In this document: positions 57,212 through 64,000 of the stretch, in pieces
Numbering within the stretch: position 1 is the first letter of the stretch
How the letters are laid out: each line of letters begins with the position of its first letter
Origin: a candidate division WOR-3 bacterium
GTDB lineage: Bacteria > Hydrothermota > UBA3072
Assembly (NCBI GenBank): GCA_039804165.1
Contig: JBDRZZ010000006.1
Location: forward strand, 1 to 64,000
DNA length: 64,000 nucleotides
Reading direction: 5' to 3'
Made by a program: the position numbers and the translations under genes
Notes under the pieces: model-generated
Database searches by the model: none
The model's input: the letters and a program-made list of their open reading frames with translations, nothing else
Told to the model about the DNA's origin: nothing

Positions 57212-57928
57212 ATGTGGGTAATTTTTTTAGCTTTTATGCTAAAGGATACAAGTTATGTAAAGAGAGAACTATTAAAATCAGACTCTTTATATTTGGAGAG
57301 TTATAAAGATGAAGCTCTTTTTGATAAAGCAGAGAAGATTGTTGATTCTCTTTTGTTGAATTCAAAAATATTAGTGGATGAAATCTTATGGAGGAAAGCT
57401 CATTTTTGTTTTGAGAGAGGATACGCTCTTAAGGAAATTTCAAGAAAAAAAGAATGGTATAAAAAAGGGGAAGAGTTTGCAAGGCTTGCAATTAAAAACA
57501 ATCCAAATAATCCAGAGGCCCATTTTTGGTTTGCTATAAATAAGGGAGCCATTGGTAAGTTGAATGGTGTTTTACATTCCCTTTTTATGATTGGAGATCT
57601 TAAAAAAGAAGCAGAGAGAATAATAGAGCTTAAGCCTGATCATCCAGGAGCTCATATAATTATTGGAGAAATTTATAAATCTCTGCCAGAAATTTTTGGG
57701 GGCGATAAAAATAAGGCTTTAGATGAGTTTAAATTGGCCATTGAAAAGGATTCTCTTTATACAGCTAGTTATATAAGCCTTGCAGAAACTTATAAAGAGA
57801 TAGGGGATAGCTCAAAAGCGAAAGAAACTCTTTATAAGTTATTATCTCTTAAAAATTCTCGGGATATAAGAAGATTTAATTTATATGAAATAAAAGAAGC
57901 TAAAGAATTATTGAGACAAATAAAGTAA
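57212..57928 (+). CDS. secreted TPR-repeat protein
   Basis: 238 residues from ATG 57212. A short hydrophobic start (MWVIFLAFMLKDTS) precedes helical repeats, with NNPNNPEAHFWFAINKGAIGK and IELKPDHPGAHIIIGEIYKSLPEIFGGDKNKA, a pattern seen in TatT/regulator-of-microtubule-like TPR proteins that accompany TRAP transporters. About four TPR units. No transporter is adjacent. Function unknown. It converges on the propeller gene, with 6 nt between the ends. Confidence 0.75.
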   Translation: MWVIFLAFMLKDTSYVKRELLKSDSLYLESYKDEALFDKAEKIVDSLLLNSKILVDEILWRKAHFCFERGYALKEISRKKEWYKKGEEFARLAIKNNPNNPEAHFWFAINKGAIGKLNGVLHSLFMIGDLKKEAERIIELKPDHPGAHIIIGEIYKSLPEIFGGDKNKALDEFKLAIEKDSLYTASYISLAETYKEIGDSSKAKETLYKLLSLKNSRDIRRFNLYEIKEAKELLRQIK

Positions 57929-57934
57929 AAATAT

Positions 57935-59833
57935 TTAAATTTTTATTCTTATAACTTTCACGTTACCGCTTTTATCCAGGCCTCTAATTGCAATATTTTC
58001 CTCTTTTTTATGAACTTTGAATTGGAATTTTTCTTTCATTTCATCAAAAAGTCCATCCAAAGCTTTAGCATTTTTCCAGTGATATTCCTGTGTGATTTTT
58101 GTAGTGTATTTAGCACCAATTATTGGAGAAAGTTCGTCAGAAATAATTCCTGAAACTACCACACTATCTCCAATATATTTTTTTTCTATTTCTTTTATCT
58201 CTGGTGGGGTTTGATCGACCAAAAAAGAGGTGATTTTTTCTGCTTTAAGGGGTTGAGTTTGATCTATATTGTCCTTTGCAACTAATTTAACATAATAATT
58301 CCCATCAGGATAAGCAGAGATGTTTATAAAATAACTGTTATTGGTTAAGTCCTCTTTTATTTTCTCCCATGTTTTGGAATCAGAAGAGATATAAAGATCA
58401 AATAACAGACGATCTTGTTCAGGATCTCTTGCCTCCCAATAAAAACAGAGAAGCCCTTCTGGAATGAAAAAAGCCTCTTCTGGGATAAAAAAACCCATTT
58501 TTCTAAGGCGCTCTTTTTCTTCCTGTGAGATATTTGACCCCCCAAAGGGAAAGTTTTCGGTTCCTCTCCCGCTTCCAACTCTAGGTGGAAGGGCAGTTAA
58601 TTTTTCTATTTGGGGAGGGGAGTTCTGTTTACCATAAGAAATTTGAACTTTCTTTAAGCTTGAACTCTTCCTTTTTAAAACTGCTTTCCACTGAATAAAA
58701 GGGGTTTTTATTGAAATACTATTTTCAATTTTTTCCCATTTACTCCAAGAGGAATCAACTTCTTTTTTATTTCCCCCTCTTATGAAAAAGCTAATATCTC
58801 CTTTTCCTTCATAGTTTAAATTTCCCCATACGACAGGATATCCTCCTTTAAACACCGAAGAAATATACTCTCCTTCTTTTACCATCTTGTTTTTTATTTT
58901 ATAAACTTTGGCAGGATATCCAGTTCCAATCCAAAGTTCCCCATCAATACTTTTAAGAGTTGTGATCCTTGATTCTTCCAAATCTAAAATTATTTTAAGA
59001 TCATCTTTATGGAACTCTCCGATTTGTCCATCTTCTCCTTCTCCAGCATAAAAGGTTCCCCCAGATTCTTCTCCACACAATATGGGAGTTCCTTTGTAGA
59101 CTTCGTATTCCATATTATTAATAAAAAACTTTATTTCCCCTATGTTTTCTTTTTCTGTTTGGGAAAGGCCTGAAACACATAAAGTTTCTCCTATAAATCC
59201 AAGTCCGTTTATTTCCTCAAGCTGGGGATCATAATAGACCTTCAAGATAGAATCTTTCTCTAATTTATATATAACTCCAGGATTTGCAGTTCCAAGGAAT
59301 AATTCATCTCCCTTTTTGAATATTTTTGTAACAGAGGTTGCCTCTACTTTGAAAACCTCCTTGAAATTTCTATTCTCCAATTTGAAGACTTTGCCAAAGG
59401 GGCCTGTTCCAAATAGAAGCTTTCCTTTAAAATCAGAGATAGAAAAAACGTTTTCTGCTGGAATTGACAATGAGTCTATTATTTTAGAACCTTTTATAAA
59501 AAAAGTCTTTCCTAAAGGAGAAAGCCCAACGATTAGAGTATTGCCTTTCCCTGAAAGAGAAATCATTGCTCCTTCTCTATTCAAAATTGTGTCTTTTTTC
59601 CCGGTCTCAGAAATTCTGACAACCATTCCAAGATCAGATATACCTAAATAGAGATCTTTGTCTATCTTTACTATGCTTGATATAAATCCGCTGCTTTCCC
59701 AAGGTAATGTATCTATTTCCTTTCCAAGATATATAGAGTCTCTGGAAATAACTGTGCCTTTTGGAATACCTTTATAAAGGGAATCTCCTTCGTAAATCCA
59801 TAGATAAGCCATAGAGATTAAAGAAAGAAACAT
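57935..59833 (-). CDS. secreted beta-propeller protein with C-terminal Ig-like region
   Basis: 632 residues. A signal-like start (MFLSLISMAYLWIYEGD) precedes about ten short blade motifs such as KDLYLGISDLGMVVRISE, GKLLFGTGPFGKVFKLEN and DELFLGTANPGVIYKLEKD, which form a propeller. A linker with SISQEEKERLRKMGFFIPEEAF follows, then an Ig/fibronectin-like end (YFINISAYPDGNYYVKLVAKDN; LVDQTPPEI). Secreted or periplasmic; ligand unknown. Follows the S55 protein gene by 1 nt, so the two are almost certainly co-expressed. Confidence 0.78.
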   Translation of the reverse strand: MFLSLISMAYLWIYEGDSLYKGIPKGTVISRDSIYLGKEIDTLPWESSGFISSIVKIDKDLYLGISDLGMVVRISETGKKDTILNREGAMISLSGKGNTLIVGLSPLGKTFFIKGSKIIDSLSIPAENVFSISDFKGKLLFGTGPFGKVFKLENRNFKEVFKVEATSVTKIFKKGDELFLGTANPGVIYKLEKDSILKVYYDPQLEEINGLGFIGETLCVSGLSQTEKENIGEIKFFINNMEYEVYKGTPILCGEESGGTFYAGEGEDGQIGEFHKDDLKIILDLEESRITTLKSIDGELWIGTGYPAKVYKIKNKMVKEGEYISSVFKGGYPVVWGNLNYEGKGDISFFIRGGNKKEVDSSWSKWEKIENSISIKTPFIQWKAVLKRKSSSLKKVQISYGKQNSPPQIEKLTALPPRVGSGRGTENFPFGGSNISQEEKERLRKMGFFIPEEAFFIPEGLLCFYWEARDPEQDRLLFDLYISSDSKTWEKIKEDLTNNSYFINISAYPDGNYYVKLVAKDNIDQTQPLKAEKITSFLVDQTPPEIKEIEKKYIGDSVVVSGIISDELSPIIGAKYTTKITQEYHWKNAKALDGLFDEMKEKFQFKVHKKEENIAIRGLDKSGNVKVIRIKI

Positions 59834-59834
59834 T

Positions 59835-61433
59835 TTACCTCCTAATTTCTATTGAGAGGGAGCTTTCTCCTTCAAGAGGTCCGTCAAATTTTATTTTTTC
59901 TTCTTTAATTAAATACATTTCACTTTGGGTAACTCTTTTTCTTTTTTCCATTATATTTCTTAAACTAGGCGGAAGGCTTTTAAATTCTCCTGCCTCTGTA
60001 TTTAAAGAAACTCCTTTTTTATAGAAACAGAGAATTAGTTCATCTGGAGCAGGAAGTGAATTTATAAATTCTCTCCATTTTGAGAAGGAGTTAAACTGAA
60101 AATTTAAAGGAGCTCTTTCTAATTCATAATATAAATATTCATTTCTTCCAGAAACTTTAATTAAAAGATCCGAAGGAGCGTCTGGAGCTATGAAGCTAAA
60201 GTTAACTGTTGTATCTGATTTGCGAAACCTCGTTAGTCTCACGCTTAAATTAATTGTGTCTCCTAATTTGAAATTTTTCTTTTTAATAAGAAGATCTTTT
60301 ATGATGTATTCTTTTATTTCGGGGAAAATAGAAAGGTCTACTAAAATAGAATCAATTTTAACATTTTCAAGATTATTCTCTTGAATTTGTAGAAAAATTT
60401 CCCTTGAAAACTTATATAAATCATATTGGACTTGAGTCCCGCTAATAGCAAAAGGAACTTTAATATCTCCTTTAGAAGTCCAAATTTTGAAATTTCCTAA
60501 AGTGGTGGCATCTCCAAATAATCCTTTATTTTCAATCCAGTTTGAAAGGAGAATAAAAGGAGAAACGAGAGGGAAAATACTCTTTTCGGATGCGACTTTA
60601 TATTTCTTTTGAATTTCTCCGAATTTGATCTTGTAATCAATCATAGGGGGTGTTTCTCCAATTATAGCTTTTATTCCCGAATTACCATCAAAGATTACTT
60701 TTCCAATTATCTCCCCTGGTATAGCAAAATTGAAAGAACGATAATAAGAGGGTAGATAACTTAAAACTTCTCCTCCACAGAATGGAAGTTCAGTAAAACC
60801 AACCCCATAAGCTGAGTGTCCAAAAGCAAAGATTGTATCTCCCACTATTTCAGTTATTGTTCCTATTGCAGAGATATTCCCGTCGCCTGAAACAATAGTG
60901 ATTCCGCACACACCTCCTGGAGTTAAATTAGCGACTTTTGTTTTACCTCCACTAAATGGTTGAGAGATAGAAAAATTAAAAGGCAAAGAATCCAGGAAGG
61001 GAAGAGAGGAAGCAGGGAATCCATAAACAGTAAGAATGGGTTTTATAGGAGAGAAAGTTGAAGAGCCAAGTGTTTTTTTTATAGTCATTTTTTTCATTTC
61101 CGTAAAAGGAGTAATTCCACAAATTGGTTCTTTTGAGAATGCCCATCCAGAAGCAATTGCTCCTAAGAGTTTCCCTTCTATATAAACAGGACTTCCACTC
61201 ATACCTGCTACAATTCCTGCTTCTTCTACAATTTTTCCTTTTAATTTTGCAATAATCATTTCACCACTTCCAGCCTCTCCAGGAATCTTGCCTAAAATTT
61301 CAACTTCAAGAGTGTCTATTTTCTTTCCCCCAAAAGAACTTAGGGCAATTCCCTTCATCCCTTTCTCTACTTTTTGAGGATTTATAAATTCAAAAGCTTC
61401 GATAATTTGAAACAGTAAGGTTATAGTTAACAT
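59835..61433 (-). CDS. SpoIVB-type S55 peptidase domain protein
   Basis: 532 residues. An N-terminal hydrophobic segment (MLTITLLFQIIEAFEF) precedes the S55 domain. This has NPQKVEKGMKGIALSSFGG, then AGIVAGMSGSPVYIEGKLLGAI with the nucleophile Ser in GMSGSP, and GDTIFAFGHSAYGVG. The C-terminal half is beta-rich and of unknown role. S55 peptidases were described in SpoIVB of spore formers, but related proteins occur in non-sporulating bacteria with other roles. Paired with the propeller gene downstream. Confidence 0.85.
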   Translation of the reverse strand: MLTITLLFQIIEAFEFINPQKVEKGMKGIALSSFGGKKIDTLEVEILGKIPGEAGSGEMIIAKLKGKIVEEAGIVAGMSGSPVYIEGKLLGAIASGWAFSKEPICGITPFTEMKKMTIKKTLGSSTFSPIKPILTVYGFPASSLPFLDSLPFNFSISQPFSGGKTKVANLTPGGVCGITIVSGDGNISAIGTITEIVGDTIFAFGHSAYGVGFTELPFCGGEVLSYLPSYYRSFNFAIPGEIIGKVIFDGNSGIKAIIGETPPMIDYKIKFGEIQKKYKVASEKSIFPLVSPFILLSNWIENKGLFGDATTLGNFKIWTSKGDIKVPFAISGTQVQYDLYKFSREIFLQIQENNLENVKIDSILVDLSIFPEIKEYIIKDLLIKKKNFKLGDTINLSVRLTRFRKSDTTVNFSFIAPDAPSDLLIKVSGRNEYLYYELERAPLNFQFNSFSKWREFINSLPAPDELILCFYKKGVSLNTEAGEFKSLPPSLRNIMEKRKRVTQSEMYLIKEEKIKFDGPLEGESSLSIEIRR

Positions 61434-61485
61434 ATTAGAAAAAACAATAAAATTTAATTAATTCTTCAGAGATTTTATTTTTATT

Positions 61486-61737
61486 TTACTCTGAAATTAC
61501 ATTTATAACCTTTTTACCGTGGCGTCTTCCGAATTCTACTCTACCAGATTTTAAAGCAAAAAGGGTGTTATCTCCTCCCATTCCAACATTCCAGCCAGGA
61601 TGATATTTTGTTCCTCTTTGGCGGATTAAGATGGATCCTGCTTCTACTCTTTCTCCCTCAAATCGTTTAACACCAAGATATTTTGGATTTGAATCCCTAC
61701 CATTATGTGAAGAACCAACGCCCTTTTTATGTGCCAT
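61486..61737 (-). CDS. rpmA: 50S ribosomal protein L27
   Basis: 83 residues: [40 protein letters not shown] and [11 protein letters not shown]-like [15 protein letters not shown]. It begins directly with the mature-like sequence and has no cleavable N-terminal extension of the Firmicutes type. AAGGAGG upstream; 13 nt after rplU. Sits near the peptidyl transferase centre. Confidence 0.97.
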   Translation of the reverse strand: MAHKKGVGSSHNGRDSNPKYLGVKRFEGERVEAGSILIRQRGTKYHPGWNVGMGGDNTLFALKSGRVEFGRRHGKKVINVISE

Positions 61738-61750
61738 TTATGAACCTCCT

Positions 61751-62236
61751 TTATTTTTTCTTCGTTGTTTTTCCTTTTTTTGTGGTTTTTGTAGAGGTTT
61801 TCTTTGTTGTTTTTGTTTTTTCTTTTTTCCCTTTGGCTTTCTTTTCTTTTTTCTCTTTCATTTCTATTTTTTCAATTTCTTTTGCTTCTTCTATAGGTTC
61901 ACTCACTATCGTCTCCTCTTTTGGCTTTCCAAGTAGAATATCCTTTATTTCTATTTCTGTATAAGTTTGGGTATGTCCTCTTTTTCTTCTATATCTATTC
62001 CTTCTTTTGAATTTAAACACCAATATTTTATCATATTTTCCATGAGAAACAACCTCTGCAACCACAGAAGCTCCTTCAACATAAGGTTGTCCAATTTTTA
62101 GATCCCCATTTTTTAATAGGAGAACTTTATCAAAAGTTACAGTTTCCCCAATTTTGTTATTTAAACGAGGGATCTTTAGTTTATCTCCTTTATTTCCAAT
62201 ATATTGAAATCCTTTAGCTTCAAAGACTGCAAACAT
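61751..62236 (-). CDS. rplU: 50S ribosomal protein L21 with lysine-rich C-terminal extension
   Basis: The first roughly 105 residues are canonical L21: [39 protein letters not shown] and [17 protein letters not shown] further 50 or so residues are almost only Lys, Glu and Thr, an unusual disordered tail. It precedes rpmA as in most bacteria. Confidence 0.95.
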   Translation of the reverse strand: MFAVFEAKGFQYIGNKGDKLKIPRLNNKIGETVTFDKVLLLKNGDLKIGQPYVEGASVVAEVVSHGKYDKILVFKFKRRNRYRRKRGHTQTYTEIEIKDILLGKPKEETIVSEPIEEAKEIEKIEMKEKKEKKAKGKKEKTKTTKKTSTKTTKKGKTTKKK

Positions 62237-62255
62237 CTAAACCTCCTTTCTTATC

Positions 62256-62606
62256 TTATTCAGAATCCTTGGGTTCTACTGGAGTTTCTGGGATTTCTTC
62301 TAGTGGAAATTCTACTTTTTCTTCTGAGAGTCCTTTTCTTAGCTTTTTTTCTATTTTTCCTCCTTCAGTTTTGGTAACTCGCGGAATTCTTATTGCTATT
62401 GTTGTGGAAGTAAGGAAAAATAAAGCTGCCAGAACAATCGTTACTTTTCTTAGGAAAATAGAAGCACCTCTTCCTCCGAAGAGGGATCCACTTCCTCCTC
62501 CTCCAAAAACAGAGCTCATACCAGCTCCATGAGATTGTTGCATAAGAATAACTAAAATTAAAAGCACTGCAAAAAAAACGTGGAGAGTTATAAGAAAACC
62601 TAACAT
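62256..62606 (-). CDS. secG: preprotein translocase subunit SecG
   Basis: 116 residues with two transmembrane helices (FLITLHVFFAVLLILVILMQQ and VTIVLAALFFLTSTTIAI), joined by the conserved loop QSHGAGMSSVFGGGGSGSLFGGRGA. A charged C-terminal tail follows. It overlaps the tpiA stop by 7 nt. The tpiA-secG order is common. Confidence 0.94.
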   Translation of the reverse strand: MLGFLITLHVFFAVLLILVILMQQSHGAGMSSVFGGGGSGSLFGGRGASIFLRKVTIVLAALFFLTSTTIAIRIPRVTKTEGGKIEKKLRKGLSEEKVEFPLEEIPETPVEPKDSE

Positions 62607-63349
62607 CTAATCTCCTTTGCTATGTTTACCATTTCTATAAAACCATTAACTTCGAGTGAAGCGCCTCCAATTAAAGCTCCATCGATGTTTTTTTTAGAGA
62701 TAAATTCTCGTATATTGTGTGTTTTAACAGAGCCTCCATAGATGATTCTAACTTTCTCACCTTTATTTCCTAACTTTTCTCTTATAAGAGAATGCATCTC
62801 CTCTGCCTCTTCAGGATGGGGAGTTTTTCCGCTCCCAATTGCCCAGACAGGCTCATAGGCAATTGCAAGATTTTCTGGAATGTATTCAATTCCTAACAAT
62901 GCTTCTTCTATCTGGATGTTTAGAATTTCCTTCGTTTTACCTTCATCTCTCTCTCTTTCTGTTTCTCCTATACAAAGAACAACCTTTAACCCTTCTTTTA
63001 AAGCCTTTTCAACTTTCTTTCTAACAGTTGCATTTGTTTCTCCGAAATATGTTCTCCTTTCAGAATGTCCTATTATTACCCATTCCACTCCAAGCTCTTT
63101 AAGGAAAAGAGGGGATATTTCGCCTGTATAGGCTCCTTTATCTTCCCAGAAAAGATTTTGAGCACCAATAGAAATTCCAGTATCCTTAAAGCTCCTTATT
63201 GCTTCCGGGATGGAGGTAAAGGGTGGAGCTACAAAAACATCCACTCCGTTTGCTGAGAACTTTTTCTCCTTAATCTCTTTCGCAAAATTAGCCGTTTCCT
63301 TTACTCCATTATACATTTTCCAATTTCCGCCAATAAGCATTTTTCTCAT
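62600..63349 (-). CDS. tpiA: triosephosphate isomerase
   Basis: 249 residues: GGNWKMY (substrate Lys), VIIGHSERRTYFGE (electrophile His), the catalytic Glu in AYEPVWAIGSG (Ser where most have Thr), and YGGSVKTHN. Interconverts DHAP and glyceraldehyde-3-phosphate in glycolysis. It lies 9 nt after pgk, a frequent glycolytic pair. Confidence 0.97.
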   Translation of the reverse strand: MRKMLIGGNWKMYNGVKETANFAKEIKEKKFSANGVDVFVAPPFTSIPEAIRSFKDTGISIGAQNLFWEDKGAYTGEISPLFLKELGVEWVIIGHSERRTYFGETNATVRKKVEKALKEGLKVVLCIGETERERDEGKTKEILNIQIEEALLGIEYIPENLAIAYEPVWAIGSGKTPHPEEAEEMHSLIREKLGNKGEKVRIIYGGSVKTHNIREFISKKNIDGALIGGASLEVNGFIEMVNIAKEIRC

Positions 63350-63358
63350 TTCAAACCC

Positions 63359-64000
63359 CTATCCTGCAATTATCTTTATTCCAGGTAATTCCTTTCCTCC
63401 TACAAATTCAAGAGAAGCTCCTCCTCCTGTAGAAAGATGAGTAACTGAGATCTCTGTTCCTTCGAAGACTTTGTCAGTATCTCCGCCCCCTACCACAGTG
63501 AAACCTCCTTTTTCTGTAAGTTTACCAATTTCTTTTGCGATTTCCCAAGTTCCTTTATCAAAGGGAGGTTTTTCAAACACTCCAAGAGGTCCATTCCAGA
63601 AAAGGGTTTTAGAGCTTGCGATTATTTTCTTGTAGATTCCTATAGTCTTTTCTCCTATGTCAACTCCCATTTTTCCTTTTGGAATATCAAAAGAAGAAAC
63701 AACGTTCCATTTTACATCAGGAGGAATACTTTTTATATCCTTAGTGTAGTCTATAACCACTACGTCTTCAGGAAGAAGGAAGTTTTTCTTTTCTTTTTCT
63801 ATAATTTTAATAGCCTCTTCAACATCTTTAAGCAACTCTTTTTCAATAGGAGAATCACCCACATTTCCGCCTTTAAAATGAATAAAGCTAAAGCACATTG
63901 CACCCCCAATTAAGATATTATCTGCAAGAGGAGCCAGATTTTTTATTACAGGGATTTTTGTTTCTAATTTTACTCCTCCAAGCACTACCGTGAATGGTGA
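63359..64000 (-). CDS. pgk: phosphoglycerate kinase, 5' part beyond the window
   Basis: C-terminal domain only; the frame is still open at base 64000 and the start lies outside. Seen are TVVLGGVKLETKIPVIKNL, the nucleotide-binding WNGPLGVFEKPPFDKGTW, and the final loop GGGDTDKVF with HLSTGGGASLEFV. Transfers phosphate between 1,3-bisphosphoglycerate and ADP. First visible gene of the pgk-tpiA-secG-rplU-rpmA run. Confidence 0.96.
   Translation of the reverse strand, partial: SPFTVVLGGVKLETKIPVIKNLAPLADNILIGGAMCFSFIHFKGGNVGDSPIEKELLKDVEEAIKIIEKEKKNFLLPEDVVVIDYTKDIKSIPPDVKWNVVSSFDIPKGKMGVDIGEKTIGIYKKIIASSKTLFWNGPLGVFEKPPFDKGTWEIAKEIGKLTEKGGFTVVGGGDTDKVFEGTEISVTHLSTGGGASLEFVGGKELPGIKIIAG

Noticed and set aside
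61631-61964. plus-strand frames coding Phe-rich protein opposite rplU and rpmA
   Set aside because: They are the complement of the Lys-rich L21 tail.

Overview
The window is AT-rich bacterial chromosome of roughly 35% GC (judged by eye). The products suggest an anaerobic or microaerophilic Gram-negative bacterium of the FCB or candidate-phylum type. Two large secreted proteins end in FlgD-like/type IX secretion sorting domains and one of them is a C25 (gingipain/PorU-like) peptidase. There is also a TolC outer-membrane protein, FeoAB, rubredoxin and hemerythrin-like proteins. A candidate-division WOR-3/Stahlbacteria-like lineage is my best guess, from gene content only.

Layout. 1-1.7 kb: the end of an unrecognised gene runs into a wrecked GH51 arabinofuranosidase. 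1.7-13.2 kb (minus strand): a nitrogen-assimilation operon, read as an aminoacyl-tRNA-synthetase-like asparagine synthetase, amt, PII, glnA, gltB, gltD, purF. 13.6-17.0 kb (minus): a decayed second PII gene, an FMN-type glutamate synthase, and a decayed Na+/solute symporter. 18-25.4 kb: a small secreted protein, a frameshifted sugar isomerase, a CNNM/CorC-type protein, a DtxR-FeoA-FeoB iron operon behind a DtxR-type palindrome, a DUF438/hemerythrin/PAS protein and a permease. 25.4-31.6 kb (minus): a sulfur/Fe-S operon read as cysK, a ThiN-AIR-synthase fusion, an IscR-like Rrf2 regulator, metY, a tiny NrdD-tail protein, nifS, iscU. 31.7-36.0 kb: Trm112-like protein, C25 peptidase and a LOG-like protein, all translationally coupled. 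36.1-37.4 kb: a decayed GT39 glycosyltransferase. 37.4-43.1 kb: an M23 peptidase, a response regulator with DUF4388, a large repeat protein and a small barrel-like protein. 43.2-49.3 kb (plus): YIP1, TolC, membrane-fusion protein, ABC permease, ABC ATPase, GT4. 49.4-53.2 kb: a seven-PAS hybrid histidine kinase. 53.2-57.9 kb: tRNA-Gly(CCC), tgt, yajC, fmt, a flavin reductase/rubredoxin pair and a TPR protein. 57.9-64 kb (minus): pgk (cut by the edge), tpiA, secG, rplU, rpmA, an S55 peptidase and a propeller protein.

How the genes work together. Ammonium enters through Amt under PII control and is fixed by GlnA/GltBD. The amide or ammonia is then spent on asparagine and purine synthesis. The sulfur operon joins cysteine and homocysteine synthesis to sulfur mobilisation (NifS) and Fe-S scaffolding (IscU), and carries its own Fe-S-type regulator. 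Both nitrogen promoters carry a common GAATAAATAT element, which suggests co-regulation. Four genes are clearly decayed (GH51, PII, symporter, GT39) and two more carry single indels, so this is either a lineage losing genes or an assembly with some indel errors. The least familiar items are the ThiN-AIR-synthase fusion and the 57-residue NrdD-tail protein of the sulfur operon.
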